Below, piece after piece: positions 1 through 12,881 of a stretch of 64,000 bases of DNA. Positions within the stretch are counted from its first letter, which is position 1. Each line of letters starts with the position of its first letter. Source of the DNA: Asterochloris sp. CNOR1 (Eukaryota; Chlorophyta; Trebouxiophyceae; Trebouxiales; Trebouxiaceae); assembly GCA_963969365.1 (NCBI GenBank), contig OZ017756.1:186001-250000 (forward strand), read 5' to 3'. Made by a program: the position numbers and the translations under genes. The notes under the pieces are model-generated. The model saw only the letters and a list, made by a program, of their open reading frames with translations. It had not been told where the DNA came from and did no database searches.

Positions 1-53
1 CATTGCTGCTGGACTAGGCACTCCGCATAAGCTCCACACCCACCGCTATGCAG

Positions 54-3000
54 AGCAGCAAGACGCTGAGGCTGCTGGCGGAGTCTGTCGCTCTCTGGGG
101 GGCCTTGCTGCTGCTTCTGGACCAGCACCTGCCAGCAGCGGCGCGTGAGAGGGCGGTGGTGGCTCACGTGCGTGCAGTGTTGGCCTCCACCACTGAAGGG
201 TCAGATGCAGCGCAGCGGGTGGAGCGCGGCCTGCCGGGGGTGCTGGCCCTCATACGGGGCTTGCCGGGGCAGGGAGCAAAAGGCGGTGCCTCAGCAGGTA
301 AGTGATCTGCATGTCAGCTGGCAGCCTGCGCTGATGATGAGAGGGCGCTGCCTCAGGAGGTCAGCCGATTTGCTGACCAGCATCTGCATGTCAGCTGGCA
401 GCCTGCGCTGATGATGAGAGGGCGCTGCCTCAGGAGGTCAGCCGATATGCTGACCAGCATCTGCATGTCAGCTGGCAGCCTGCGATGATGATGAGGAGGC
501 GCTGCCTCAGGAGGTCAGCCGGTGTGCTGACCAGCATCTGTATGTCAGCTGGCAGCCTGCACAGATGATGAGAGGGTGCTGCCTCAGGAGGTCAGCTGAT
601 AGCATCTGCTTGTCACCTGGCAGCCTTGCAGATGACGAGAGGGCCTCAGGGCACACAGAGCTGCTCCGGCTGTTTCTGCCTGGCCCACGCTGGGGTGCGA
701 CCAGGCCAAAACGGCTCCATCAGACAAGAGAGCCTTCCCTGCTTTCAGGCCAGGCAGACCAGCTGTTTGCGCGCGCTTCTCTGCCGCGCCCTGTCCTCCT
801 GGCCGTCCTGCGCGGCCTGGCAGCGTCAGAGGCCCCGCAGCCGGCCCACCCAAACCCCCTAAACCCTAGCGCCCCACAGGGAGCGCTGGACATGGCGGAG
901 GCCGCCCTGCAGGGGCAGGTGCACCTGCTGCTGCACTTTGTGCCTGAGGTGCTGCACCGGGACCAGCAGCTTATGCAGGTGGGAGCCATGTGCAGTGTCA
1001 CTGACACTGAATCCCTCAAGCAACCAGCTATACACGCGTATTGAGGCAGCCTGCTTGCTGGAAACATTGATGAGGCTGAGCTGGTCCCCATGTATGAGAG
1101 TTATTGGCCCTGAGCACATGATGGCCCCCTGCCACACCATCCCGCTGATGCGAAGACATCTTTCAAACTGCATGTTCTGTTGCAGGACATAGCTGGCCGC
1201 TTCTTTGCCAGCAGCTGGGTGGTCGAGTGGGCCCCTGGGCACTATGCAGATGTGGCACACTCCTGGGAAAGCTATCGTGCTGCCCGCGGAGCCATGGCAG
1301 CCGTTCAAAGTGTCCAGCAGGTGAGGTTTAGTGTGTCCACTCTTCTCAGCTGCTCACTTGTGCTGGCCAAGTCTCCATGCTGGGCTCAACAGGTCCCGAG
1401 CCGTGGCAGCACCGCAGGGTGTCCAGCAGGTCAATCATTGTGTGACCAGCGTGTCACACGGGTTGATAGGCTTGGATGATTACCTGAGCCTGATTAGCTG
1501 AGCTTGGAGTGTAGTTTCAGGAGACAGAGCTCTTGGTATATGGCTGGCCAAGACTGCTTCTGGTCTGCTGCTGTTGGCGCAGCAGGATCAATATGCCCCT
1601 CTTGCAGGGCACCTCTCCTGCAGCTCGCTGCTGTAGCGTGGCGGCTGCAGCTTCAGGACCCTTCCCTGCCACCCTATTATAGCCGACAGCACAATGCAGC
1701 AGCTGCGCAGCTGATCTTCCCTTTTTGGCATGCATGATATTTCAGGACAAGCTGTGCTTATAGTGCCTTTTCGTCAGGCTTGCAAACATGCAGAGCTGTG
1801 TAGTGCTTGCTTAAAGTTCAGGCTTGCAGATAATGCAGATCTTTGTCAAACAGCACAGTTTTCGTTCTGCAGGCCAAGGATACAGCAGCCCGCCACATGA
1901 CCGAGCTGCGCCAGCTGCAGCAGCAGTGCCAGGCTCTGCTGCTGCATGAGAGCGCCTTGCAGGTGTGCTGACATGCAATCTTTCTGCCTCTTTCCCAATC
2001 TGACTGGATGCACTTTCTGTGAGGCAGTCATTTTCATTCCTCGCGCATGGTCAGTAAGCAGCAGCAGCATGGTCAGGCCCTGCTGCTGCACGTGAGCGCC
2101 TGCGAGTGTACACATTGTGCTGACTAAGCACCCCTTTCTTTTGCAAAGAACTAGGGTAGTGCAAGGCTTGGGTTGTAGACTTGCAGTTGGCCACTGCGCT
2201 GTCTGCTGCTGTCTAGTGGCCGCCAGCACAATGCAACAGGACGCCTTCATGTGCCTCATGCTGACACCTTGGCAGACCCTCATTTGTGATGTGCAGGGGC
2301 CAGCACTGCTGGCGCAGCTGCCAACCCTGCTGGACTGCCTCTCAGACTGCTGTGCCAGCCTGCGCTGGCTGCTGCTGCACGCTGGCAGCCAGCATGCCAA
2401 GCTGTGGCCTGCAGTGCGGGGCCAGATGGGAGACCTTAACAAAGCAGTCACCCTGCTGCCAAGTGTGGCCACCCTCAAGCAGCAGGTAGGTCAGTTTGTT
2501 GGCATGAGATGGTGAAGCATGTCCGCAAGCAAAGGCAACATCATCATGGCCGTGCTTCCCAGCTGGACCAGCCAGTGGGGATGCATGGAGATGCACAAGC
2601 CGCCTGAGCTGGACATTTTCTGCTTAAGTCAGGCCTGAACTCCTGAGCCAACCAGCGGCTTTTTTATCACTGAAAAGGGAAACAGGCGCAGGATCGTCCT
2701 ATCTGCATGTGAGCTGTGCTCTGCCGCGGCGGCCAGGGATCAAGTTGCTTGGTGCCCAAAACTTAGGGGCCATGGCTTGCGCGGTGCCTTATCCCTGGAG
2801 TGTGTGCAGTGCATTGCTGTGAATGTCACAGCAGTCTGCTGGCTTGCTGACCTCTTTCTGCAAGAGCTCTGAAGCCGCAGTCAAGGCTTACCTGGCAAAG
2901 CAAAGCGGGGGCCGTGCTTGCTTGCAGGCCACGCGTGCTCCTTGCAGATGTAAATGATGCTGACCAAGCACAGCAGAGCAGCCAGCTTGAACCCACGCAC

Positions 3001-6000
3001 ACCATGTGCGTGCGGTCACCGGTGCAGAGGGATGCTGATTGGCCAAGGCAGAGCAGCAATCCTGCACATGCAATCACTGTCTGCCTGCATGGGTGCTCCA
3101 CAGGCGCAGTGGCATGGTGACCTAGCAGAGCAGAGCAGCCGGTTTGCACCTGCAATCATTGTCTGCTTGCAGGTCACCAGGGCTCTGCAGGTGCAGTGGG
3201 ACACGGACCTGGAGCAGCAGACCAGCCGTGCTGCAGCCATTCTGCGAGAGATCTCAGCCGGGCTGCCCAGCCCCTCACCCGGCCGCTCAGGTGCAGAGCA
3301 GCCGCACGCTGTGCAGGGAGTGCCTCAGCGTCTCATGGTGGCTGCCGACCAGGTGAGGCAAACAGGGCCCGTGGAAGGCAGGCCATTGACTGTGCGGCCT
3401 CAGTTGTGCCAGTGGCTGCAAGCCCTCTGCTTGGCTGCTCGACCTCCACCCTGGGGCCAGAGCAGCCAGGCTCTACCCAGGGGATGTCTGTTTGCCTGAT
3501 GCAGCCCTTCAATTATGTGAGGCACTGCCCGACAGCACCGGCTGCCTGCTGCCCTGCTTTAGCTTGAAGTATCAATCTGATGCGTGCCGTTTGCATGGCT
3601 GCTCAGGTCCTGCCTCAAAACTGCAGGGAGGCCCTGGGCAGTTTCTTTCTGAGCTCTTGTTGATGTCTGCTAACCAGGTGTGGCTGCCTCGCACCTGCAG
3701 TAGTGAACATGGCGCAAGCAGCATGTAGATCATTTTAAACACCCAGGGAACTGGGTATGCTGCAAGCAGCACGTAGTTCAAATGAGATCCCAAGGAACTG
3801 AACATGCCGCAGCAGGATGTAGGTTGTTGACTTCCAGAAGAGCCGCTTCACAAGCTTTCACAACAGCGCCAGCCACAGCTGTGCTGTTGCCAGACAATGT
3901 GCAGCACTCTAGAGGCACAATGCCTGACTCAACAGATTGTGCACCTGTTTGCAGGTCTCCGAGGCGCCTGCAACTTCAGCTCAATCTGTCATTTGAGACA
4001 GGCAGTCCCAGGAATGAGCATGTTACCAGCTCTATGCATTGTCATGTTGATGTGGGGTTCCAGATGCTTTCCTCTGTCTCCAAATGCTGCTACTTGCCTG
4101 CAGTTGGGCCACCCAGGCTGCACTGGGGTCCTGGACGAGACGCTGGACCTGCTTGCGATCCTGAGCCAGCCTCAGGGGACACCAGAAGGGTCAGCAGGCA
4201 GCAGTGAAGGCACCAGCCCGCCGAGGGATCAGCAGGTGTGGTTGCGCAAGACCATGCTTACACACGGGTGGCACCATGCATTCCTGCAGTTGTGACCTTC
4301 AGAGGGTGCACCTGTCCTGTTGCTTATAGCCTCCGCCAGAGAGGCTGCCAGCTCTTCATGGGCAGCATTGCAGATGCAGTGGTTGCTGTCTGCCATTTGT
4401 TTCAGGGTCTTTGGAACCCTGCCGTCAGTCATCTTGGCAAGCTCACAGAGCTAGCTGTGGAAGCACCGCATGAGCGGGTGCACATCATGAGAGGTGTGCT
4501 GGACTGTGCATGTCTGCAGGATTCCTCCAACTTGCAGGCTGATCCAGGAGGGGTGTTGAAAGGGGGTCCCAGACTGACCGTTGTCTGCAGGACTCTGACA
4601 TGTCGCAGCCTAAGTCAGAGCCTGCTGGTGCTCCTGGACCTGCTGAGGTCCCAGCTGCACTCTCCCCACAGCTGTGGCGTGCCCAGCAGGCGCTCCAGCA
4701 GGTGCGCACCTGTCTGCTGCCCAGCAACAGCCGGTGCTGAGGGACGTCACACACCCCACAGCTGTGGTGCTACATGCATCAGCCGTCAGGGTGTTGGCCT
4801 TTTGGTGCATCATTCCCGGCAACAAAGACTTGAAAGGACAACAGCCATGCACAAATCAAGTTTTTTGCACAGCTTGACCTCTGCTACCCACTTTCTGTGT
4901 CGTCAAGTGCCTACTCTTCATGTTAAGTAGTAGATGTGGTGCAGGTGCTTGCTTTCTGGCATGTAGCTGCTGGGCTGACAGGCAGCTGCCTCTGATTGGC
5001 TGCAGCAAAAGTGGCAGCAGTGCTGCACTCTCTGCATAATCTGTCAGTGCAGGCCCCAAAAGCTGAAGGCCTGCTTCAGACCTGATCAGCTACTCTCGTC
5101 CTTCCTGCATTGCAGGTGGCTGCCCTGAGACGTCTCATCTGGGATACACAGAGCACCCTTGACTGCAGCTGCAGCATGGGCTGGGTCTGGGGCCTTCTGC
5201 CACGGCACGTGGCCACGCTGCAGGCACAGGTAGGAATCCCTGAAACGTAAAACCTGCACTGCGACAGGCAATAAGAATGCCGCCAGCTCTGTGCAATGCA
5301 TCAGATACGAGAGGGCGCAGGGCAGCCCTGCTCAGAGCAGGGGCAGGGATCCACTGTCTGAGAGCTCTTGTTCCGAAAGCGCATGCCCCCAGGCTGGCCT
5401 CTTTGCCAGGCTGCAGTGCTAACAGATGGCAGTCTGTGTGTGAATCATCAAGTAAATGCCACAAGTCCTCACCTCCTAAGCTGGGGCAGGCGCATCTGAA
5501 CCACTCATGTCTCTTGACTAGGTTTAGGCAAACCCTGAGCACCCTACAAGCATGGCCACCCTCCCTTTCTTCTCCCTTTGCAGCTCTTCAATTTGCAGAA
5601 GCCCGCGCTGCAGCTGTGGGCAGACCCTGAGTGCCTCTCATGCGCCACTGCCCTGCTTATTGAGGCCGCGAGCGCAACTGTGCAGCTGCTGAGTATGCAG
5701 CTCATACCCCCCTGCAGGTTCAGGCAGACCCTGAGAGTCTCCCTGGCCTTGCTGCCCTGCTCCTGGAAGCACGCAGCGTGATGAATGAGCCCCACCTGCG
5801 CCTCCAGCAGGCTGCCTCATCGGCACCAGAGATTGAAGATGGAGCGGGGAGCATTGACCCGTCCGTGGTTGAGCGCTGCCATGCTCGTGCGCTACACCAG
5901 CATGCCAGCGAGCTCCTGCAGGTGGGCTGAGGACTGGCCCCACCATGTTCTGTGGGGCATGCTTGAGGTGCTGTCTGCAGTTAGGAAGCACCATCTCCAC

Positions 6001-9000
6001 AGCATTGCCTCCCATCATTGGTGAAGCACACGTACACCACTACACGGCAGCAGCATCTCTGAGAGGACTGGCCTGTCTAGCAGCAGACACCCATGCTGAT
6101 GAGCTGTACACCTGTGAAGCTTGAGCCATATTGGAACCTTCCGATCAATAGCCTGCAGGGCAGGAGGGACAGGCCAAAATTCTTTGAAGGGCAACACCAG
6201 AATGTTTGAGGAGGCCAAGCTGCGATTTACCCTTCATTCCATTTGTGCAGGCTGCCAGCGCACACGTGGTCGCATTGATGCTGCGCAGCGCCGACCTGGA
6301 GCTGGCCGCGAGCACTGCAGCCGAGCAGCACGTGAGGCTGAGCAGCCGCGAGGCACAGGCAGACCTGACGTGGCGCCTGGGACGCCTGTGCGCAGGAGTA
6401 CGCAGCTTCGACAGGTGGGCTTACAGGATGAGAAAATTGTCAAGTTTTGCGTCCAGCATGTGGCATGTGCAAGGTGACTGCTCTGTGAAACAAAGCGCGC
6501 TCACTCTGGCAGTCACAGGCACCGTTGGCTGTCAATCAGGCTTCATTCAAGATCAACCCGGTACAGTTTGCTGCAGGCAGGTGGCGGTCCCCTATGACCT
6601 GGACTCCACCGCCATCCTGGCTGACACAGTCAGGGAGCGCCTGAGGCGGCAAGTGGCCACGCTGTGGGTGGACAACCTGGTCTTTGCCCACAAGGGGCCT
6701 CCGCTGCAGCTGCAGTGGCAAGACTCTGAGGCTGGGCTGGCCGGCGTGTTCCGCTGCGGCGCAGCAGCGCCGGCACACATGTCTGACAGGTCAGCTGCCT
6801 CCTGTTGTTGTGTCAACAAACAACAACAAGACATGCAAGCAGGCTGGCAGCTGGCACCCTCCACTCACAGGTATGGCAGGTGAGTTGTTTCTGACTGGTG
6901 GTAAGACAGTGTCACTTCACACAGAGAGGCTCCCATGATGAGCTGGCAGCTGCCCTTTTATGCAGCCCACCAGCCTCACTCTGAATCCTAACCCTGTCTT
7001 ATCTGGCAGGTAGGTGGCCCCCAATGTTGTTAATGTTGTGCTAAGCCTGTTGCCCCATGAGGCCCGCAAACTGTCTAGGGATTGTACGTGGTTGTTATGG
7101 AGTGGTGTGCACTGTTCTGTGCATTGTATCTCGGCATGGCCTGAGAAGTTGAGCTGCCACCTCATACCATATGTCTGCCTGAGCTCTTCTTGCTTGCCCT
7201 GCAATGCTGGTGCATCCATGCAGTGGCAGGGGAGAGACAAGTGCCAAGCTGGAAGCAGCTGCCCCAGTCGAGTCACAAGTGTGCCAGCGCCCTTCTTGCA
7301 GGGGCGAGACGACCACCAAGCTGCAGCAGCTCGCCTCCCGCGGGCAGGCCCTGCGCAGGACGCTGCTGCGTCTGCAGCCCCAGGTCAAGCTGCCCCTGCA
7401 CCAGTTCTGGCATGCGGCAGTTGGCGCCACTGTTGCAGCCAGCCTCGAGCAAGACCTGACACGTGTCATGTCGCTTCCATCCTGGAAGCAGTCCAAAGCT
7501 GGTGCTGGGCAGCATGCGGATGCCGTCTCTGACTCAGATCTGGCCTCCGCAGATGTCTCAGGGCACTCGGCAGATGCCAATGTGGGACGGCCCTCAGACG
7601 CTGCAGGGCACCTGTCAGAAGCCGAGCCAGGGCAGCCTGCAGAGGCTCCAGAACCCAAGCCAGAAGCTGGAACAGCCAGGCAAGTCACCGCTGTGCAGGC
7701 CGGAGGTGTGGATGCGAGCGTGCAGCTATCAGCTGCTGAGGCTGGCGTGGGTGGCTCACCAGCCCCTTCTGAAGCAGCAGAGAAGCAATATGAGGGGCTA
7801 CCAGCACCACCTGCTGCTGACGCTGCTTTGCCTGTCAGTAAAGTTTCGTCGGCAGTGGCTGGGACAGCAGAGCAGGGTGAGGGCCATGCAGACGCCGGGG
7901 CAGCCAGCCCTGCCGCGGCTGAGGCACAGAGTGCTGATGCTGCAGCCAGGCAGGCTCTGCATGCGCACAGGAAGCAGGCAGGCCAGGAGGCAGGCGCCCA
8001 GGTGGTTGGCACTGCCCCTGGCGGATCACTGCCGCCACAGGGCACCAACAAACCTCATTCTGAGACAATACACGATGTACCTGCCGGGGCAGGGGGCTCT
8101 GCCGAAGCAGCGGAAGCAGCAGCAGGCTTGCCTGCCTCCACCAGCAGCAACACCAGCCCAGCCAGCAGCCCAGAGCTTGCTGTGCAGGCACCCAGCACGC
8201 CTGGCAGCAGTGGGGAGGACACCCCAGCAGCAGAGCCCACCACTCCACAGCACACGCAAATTCCCTCTGACAGCCTGGGGGCCCAGATGCTTCAATCGCC
8301 CGCACTGGCCGGTGCCAGTCCCGCAAGCCGTCAGGCCAGCTTCAGCGGAGGCATTGGTCAAGACAAGCCCCCAGAGGCAGCTGGTCAGCAGGCACTGCCG
8401 CGTGGAGCGCACGCAGGGGAGGCACCTTGCGGGCCTATGGGATGCCTGCTTCAGGTGAGGTGGGGCAATGCCCTGGGTGCTTGGCCAAGCGTACGCAAAC
8501 CTGCGTGCGACCTGGTGAGGTAGCCACAGCACTCTGCGCAGGCAGTGCACTGAATGCCAGTTCCAGGTGAGGCAGGGCAGTGCCAGTCTTGCTTGGGCAA
8601 GCGTCCGCAAAACTGTGTGCACAATGCCTGGGCCACATTGGTCAGCTGCAGCAATCCCCTCTTGCTGCACAGCAGCAGCGCCGCGCATGGCAAGAGATTG
8701 TGCTGCAGCTGACTACTGCAGGGGAGGGAGCATGCGGCCTTGAGGGGTGCCTGCCAGAAAGACTACAGAACATCTCAGGCAGGGCTGAATCATCCCTCTT
8801 GGCAAAGCTTCAGCGCTGCTGGCGCCTGCCTTAAGCAGTGAGCAACTCTGTCTGGGCACAGATTTCAGGAAGCCTGTGTGCTGCTTTGCGCAGGAGGTGC
8901 TGCCGCTCCAGAGCCTGTTGCCACGGTGTCACAATTGTCATGCAGGTCAGGGAGCCTTCAAGGAAGTGGCATGCACTGTTTCCCTCTTGGGTGCTGTCCC

Positions 9001-12000
9001 ACTCACATGCACTGCGCTGTGCAGGAGCTGCTGCGGCTGACCAGTCCCTGGCAGACCACCTTCAGTGCATCTGGGGCAAGCTGGCGCGATGGGGAGGGTC
9101 AGGCAACCCTAGCTCCTTGGCACTTGCAGGCAAGAAAGTGCCTATCAGAGTGCTCCGTGCATGTAGCTTTGTGTGGATGACTCAGCTGTTGTTGGAAAGC
9201 CTGGATCCCAGGCACTGCGTCCAGGACGGTGCCAACTGCAAGTTATATGGGCAGTGATGAGCAGGGCCCCCAGACACTTGCAAGCAGGCCAGCACTATGT
9301 GCAGCAGACATGCTGCAGTGGCTGGCAGTTTGGCAAGCTATGCTGGGCCGGCACCTGCAGGCAACGTCCGTCTGTGACAACACCGGCTGCAGCATGCGGG
9401 CTCAACGGTTGAGCAGTCCTGGTGGCTGGGCGGCCCCACGCCAGCCATAATCACCTGCATGCACGATGCATGAGAGGGGTAGTTGCAATGCTCATCCCTC
9501 GATGGTGGCAGGCAACGTCTGCTGCTGCTAAGTCTGCACAAGAAATTGGCTGATGGACTTTTGGACTGTTGCTGTTCCCTGATGTGAGGCACATGTATCA
9601 TGGAGAGTTGTCAGGTGTTGTCGGGTCCCTGTTTTGCTTGCAGACCTGACATGAATGCGGTGCGACCTTTGCAGCCATGCCTGAACTGCAGCACAAGGAA
9701 ACACTTCGTGCCTCACCCATGAGATCTATCTGGAGAAACCATTTACCTGCAGGAGGTGGGGAGAGCGGTGGGCAGGGAGGGTCTGCAGGCACTGGAGAGG
9801 CTGCTGCAGGCCAGGGCTGCCTGGGGGGTCATGCAGCTGCTGCAGGCGGTGCGCAGGCTGATCCCGCCAGGTGGGTTTTGTGCTTACATCATCTGAAGCA
9901 GGCACCCCAATGGAGGCTGGCTGTCCCTGTTCTGCAGCTGCCGCAGGCCCTGCACAGGCTGGCGCTGCCAGCTGATGTCATCCACACTCTGCTACCCTTG
10001 TCAAGGCGCATCAGAGCGCAGCTGCTGGGGGACTGCACAGCCTTTGCATTGAGTAGGCTCCTGCTGCTGCTGCAGGGCAGTTGGTGCAGTGGCAGGCCTT
10101 GTTTGCCAGCCCACAGCCCAGCCCCGGGAGCTACCATTCAGCTCTGAGGAAAGGCAGCGCTCTGTGGCCAGGACTCGCTTTCGCCCTGGTGGGGTTGGGG
10201 CAGACTCAGATGCTGCGCCAATGTATCGCCGATGAGCTGCAGAGTGCCACACGGTGAGTCTGTGCCTGGACTGCTCCTTTGGCTACTCAACTGATACTGT
10301 GCTAAACTAATAGTACTGCAATTGAAATTTGCCCTGTTATGTTTGGGGCAGACTGACCTGCTGCGGCCATGCACTGCTGATGAGCTGCAGAGCGCCATGC
10401 AGTGCCTGCAGGTCTGGGTTACGTCATCTTGTCCATCACAGAGGCACCGCCCAGGACCTCTGCACCTGCCTGCAGGAGTGTATCATCCCCACAGCTGTGG
10501 GCTGCACTGGAGGCACTCAGCCCCACGACTGCAAAAGCAGGCAAAGACAGGGCACAGGCTGCTGGAGGGACCTCCCAGCTGCCGCAGGCCCAGCAGTCCG
10601 CAACGATGTCACCAGCTGGCGCAGCCTTGAAGAGTGCCTGTGTCAGCACTGGCCTCTTCCATCCGCTGCAGGTGAGTGCGCCAGCAGCATGCACCGCTGC
10701 AGGTTCTGTGCTGCCTGCCTCGTGACAGGGGGCATCAGGCTCTTGGAAAGAATGGAAGTCGGAAGCAGATCTTTTGAGTCTGTCAGGTCTGAAGAAAACC
10801 AGATGGCTGACAAATTGCTTGCAGTCAGGTTTGGGATGCTGCCCAGTGCAGAACACCAAGCTTGCATGGCTATACCAGAATCGACCAGAATTGGAGAGAG
10901 CGAGTTGGCTGTGATAGAGCTGGTGGCAATGCACATGTGATGGCACCTTGCGTGGGTGAGGCACCCATGTGTGCTGCAGTGATGGCTGCCAGCCTGAGCT
11001 GTAGCAGCACATTGTACCGCTCTCAGCATCAGCAGCACTCTGAAATGCAAGCGCTGCAGCCTGTTGGAGTTCAAGGTGCTTGCATGGCTGCGCATATTGT
11101 TTGAGAGCATGACTCGCACTCTGCAGGAATGTTGGAGGGCAGCTGGCCTTCCTCTCGGCTTGTTAGCCGCCCTTCAGCTAACCCTTCTGGTCGCAGGCCA
11201 GCCTTGCAGACAACACACTGCACTGCCAAACCAACAGACAAACTCTCCGTGATGCAGCATGCTTACAAAACCCTCCCTCGGACCCCTCTGCCCTCCATGT
11301 TGCAGGAGCGCTTTGAGCTGCTCTGGTCTGACGGGCTTTCCAAGCCCTGCATGCCTTTCCGTTGACTGCTGGGACACACTTTTTAGCAGCTGAATCAACA
11401 TGCTCTCTGTGATTCAGCATGCTGAGTTAAGACTACCCTCTGCCTTGCAGGAGTGCTTTGAGGGGGTCACCCCGCCAGCCGGCCTGGCTGCAGCCCTCCT
11501 GCTGACACTGCAGCGGGAGATGCCAGCCTTCAAGTGGGACCGTGCTGGCAGTTGCCTGAGGCTGCCTGTGGGCAGGGCAGGCGCAGACCCGGCTGCCCTG
11601 CTTGTGGGGGTGCAGACCGTGCTGCAGCAGGACGCGCCGGGCATGCTGCAGGTGAGCCTTTGGTGGGCTCCTGAACGGTGGTGTGAAGCTAAGTGAAGGC
11701 TGTGGCCCGCCGTGTGCGCCTCGCATGTAGGCAGAACGGGTGCTGACCCAAGCGCGCTGCTTGTGGGGCAACTGCAGCAGACAGCGTGAGGCAGGCTGCT
11801 GGTGACACTCTGCGACTCATCCGAGCTCACTCACTGCTTGAGGCTACTTTAAGAGCTTGTGAGCCAGCACTCTGCATCTTGAGGGTCTCCACTGACCTGC
11901 TGCACTGCAACAGCAGAGCGCAGCAGCGGCAGGTCATGAATCTGAAATTCTGCTTGCGCAGGAGCTGCTGCATAGTGCAGGCACCCTGACGCTGTTTGCT

Positions 12001-12715
12001 TTTACAACAGTGGCCCAGCCACTGCTGTGTTCTTAGGAGGTACCAGGCGGTCCCAAAGAGCTTCAAAGCTGTTAATGCTGGCCGTAGGAGTTGGCTTCTT
12101 CTCTGTGTGCAGGAGCTGCTGCAGAGCGCAAGCAACGTCGTGCAGACCTACGTCGAGGCTGTGACTGGCTCCTCTGCTCACCAGGTGCCTGCACACGGCT
12201 TGTGCTGATGACTGCCGCTGCTGCAACCATGTGCTGTGCCCCACAACACATGTCAGCTGTCCTGGCTTCTGCTGAGAGTTGCCTCCCCAGCTGCCGCTGC
12301 CAGTTTGTTTGCAGGAGTTGTTGCGCTCATTAACTCCATGCAGCGTGACCTGAATGTTGCCCCTTGTCAGGTGTTGCCACCAAGTTGCTGAATTTCTGGT
12401 GCACATCAACCTCCTGGCAATGTGGCCTCATTATACCCCACTCTTGCTGCAGGTGCAGGCAGTTTGCATATTGCTCCACCAAATGGATGGGATTTGTTGT
12501 GCACATTGATTCTTTGGTGTGGTCTCATTGTACTCCACTTGTGGCTGCAGGTTCAGGCAGTCGGTATTGACGTCGCCTTACCCTGGGAGGCCAGCCAGCT
12601 GCTAGCAGTGCTTGAGCAGCTTGCACAGATAGGCAGGGTGCCTGAGAGTGTGCTGGATGCGCATCTGCCCATCTTTCTAAGGCACACGCGCCTGTTCACA
12701 TCTGCAGCTGCATGA
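54..12715 (+). CDS. WASHC5: WASH complex subunit 5 (strumpellin), 5'-partial
   Basis: Strumpellin is a core subunit of the pentameric WASH complex, which activates Arp2/3 on endosomes. Exons read: 54-297, 749-978, 1186-1320, 1873-1962, 2297-2485, 3191-3352, 4104-4235 (weak), 4591-4701, 5116-5229, 5718-5921, 6251-6414, 6577-6789, 7302-8454, 9025-9129, 9753-9870, 10076-10253, 10476-10671, 11451-11651, 12113-12184, 12551-12715. Phases join, giving about 1391 residues. Matches to the animal protein as I recall it run in order along its length, for example LAESVALWGALLLLLDQ, then LLDCLSDCCASLRWLLLHA, then GLGQTQMLRQCIADELQ, to a C-terminus with VPESVLDAHLPIF. The first roughly 150-180 residues lie upstream. 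ATG 48-50 is not the start: it sits in the acceptor TATGCAG. About 315 low-complexity residues are inserted around 7481-8430. The donor after 9129 is GC, not GT. A TGTAA lies at 12825. Exons between 3352 and 5116 are the least certain. Confidence 0.92.
298..600. repeat. 77-bp tandem array of a splice-donor echo in a WASHC5 intron
   Basis: The exon ends at 297 in ...GCCTCAGCAG followed by GTAAGT. Four copies of a related unit containing CTGCCTCAGGAGGTCAG follow. The CCTCAG core starts at 289 in the exon itself, then at 351, 428, 505 and 582, so the last three intervals are exactly 77 bp. Units also share CATGTCAGCTGGCAGCCTGC. The unit spans the exon end plus the intron start, so the array descends from the junction. 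Confidence 0.9.
7481..8430 (+). other. Low-complexity insertion coded inside WASHC5 exon 7302-8454
   Basis: This stretch is read in frame with no stop and codes about 315 residues rich in Ala, Glu, Pro, Gln, Ser and Gly. It lies between a segment like strumpellin (LEQDLTRVMS) and the next conserved segment (GPMGCLLQ, joined to ELLRLTSPWQ). In animal strumpellin the same place holds a short linker of roughly two dozen residues. It is probably disordered. The alternative, a retained intron, is less likely because an intron would not be expected to stay open for 950 bases in the correct frame. Confidence 0.75.
8440..8625. repeat. Splice-donor echo after WASHC5 exon 7302-8454
   Basis: The true donor junction at 8454 (CTTCAG then GTGAGG) is repeated 112 bp downstream as TTCCAG then GTGAGG at 8566. 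The following intron sequence is also repeated: GCTTGGCCAAGCGTACGCAA against GCTTGGGCAAGCGTCCGCAA. Confidence 0.85.
11110..11480. repeat. Two splice-acceptor echoes before WASHC5 exon 11451-11651
   Basis: The true acceptor and exon start are CCTTGCAG then GAGTGCTTTGAG at 11451. Decayed copies sit at 11306 (TTGCAG then GAGCGCTTTGAG) and 11127 (CTGCAG then GAATGTTGGAG). The upstream flank with a GCAT core is also repeated. Exon-like text continues past each copy before hitting stops. Confidence 0.8.
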
Positions 12716-12824
12716 TGCAGCTGGGGATGCTGCCTATGATGCACACATGACCTCTCCCACATGCCCCCTGAAGGCAGCCAGCCAGACGTTTGCATTTGCC
12801 CTCAATCTCAAGCACGAGTGATTA

Positions 12825-12829
12825 TGTAA
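12825..12829 (+). terminator. TGTAA poly(A)-type signal of WASHC5
   Basis: TGTAA lies 110 bp after the strumpellin stop. TGTAA is the usual chlorophyte polyadenylation element. The convergent gene on the other strand has its stop at 12882, so the 166-bp gap holds both 3' UTRs. Confidence 0.6.
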
Positions 12830-12881
12830 CCACTGTGCCATATCTGGTTTCAGGCTACAAAACATGCGTTTTGTGGGGGCG

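Noticed and set aside
48-305. Protein starting at ATG 48
   Set aside because: The ATG lies in the splice acceptor TATGCAG. Homology to strumpellin starts right after it and the family has a further N-terminal region upstream.
855-880. Telomere-type repeat CCCTAAACCCTAG
   Set aside because: Only two degenerate units, inside a WASHC5 exon read in frame (NPLNPSAP). Single similar units near 14300 and 40340 are also isolated. Not a telomere or chromosome end.
584-1091. Long open frames opposite to coding exons (for example on the minus strand at 584-1308 and 7095-8051)
   Set aside because: They are shadows of the GC-rich plus-strand exons, have no family match and no matching splice sites.
5600-5700. 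Exon-like copy LWADPECLSCATALLIEAAS in WASHC5
   Set aside because: It duplicates the real exon at 5718 (VQADPESLPGLAALLLEARS), which alone joins in phase with both neighbours. Treated as an echo.
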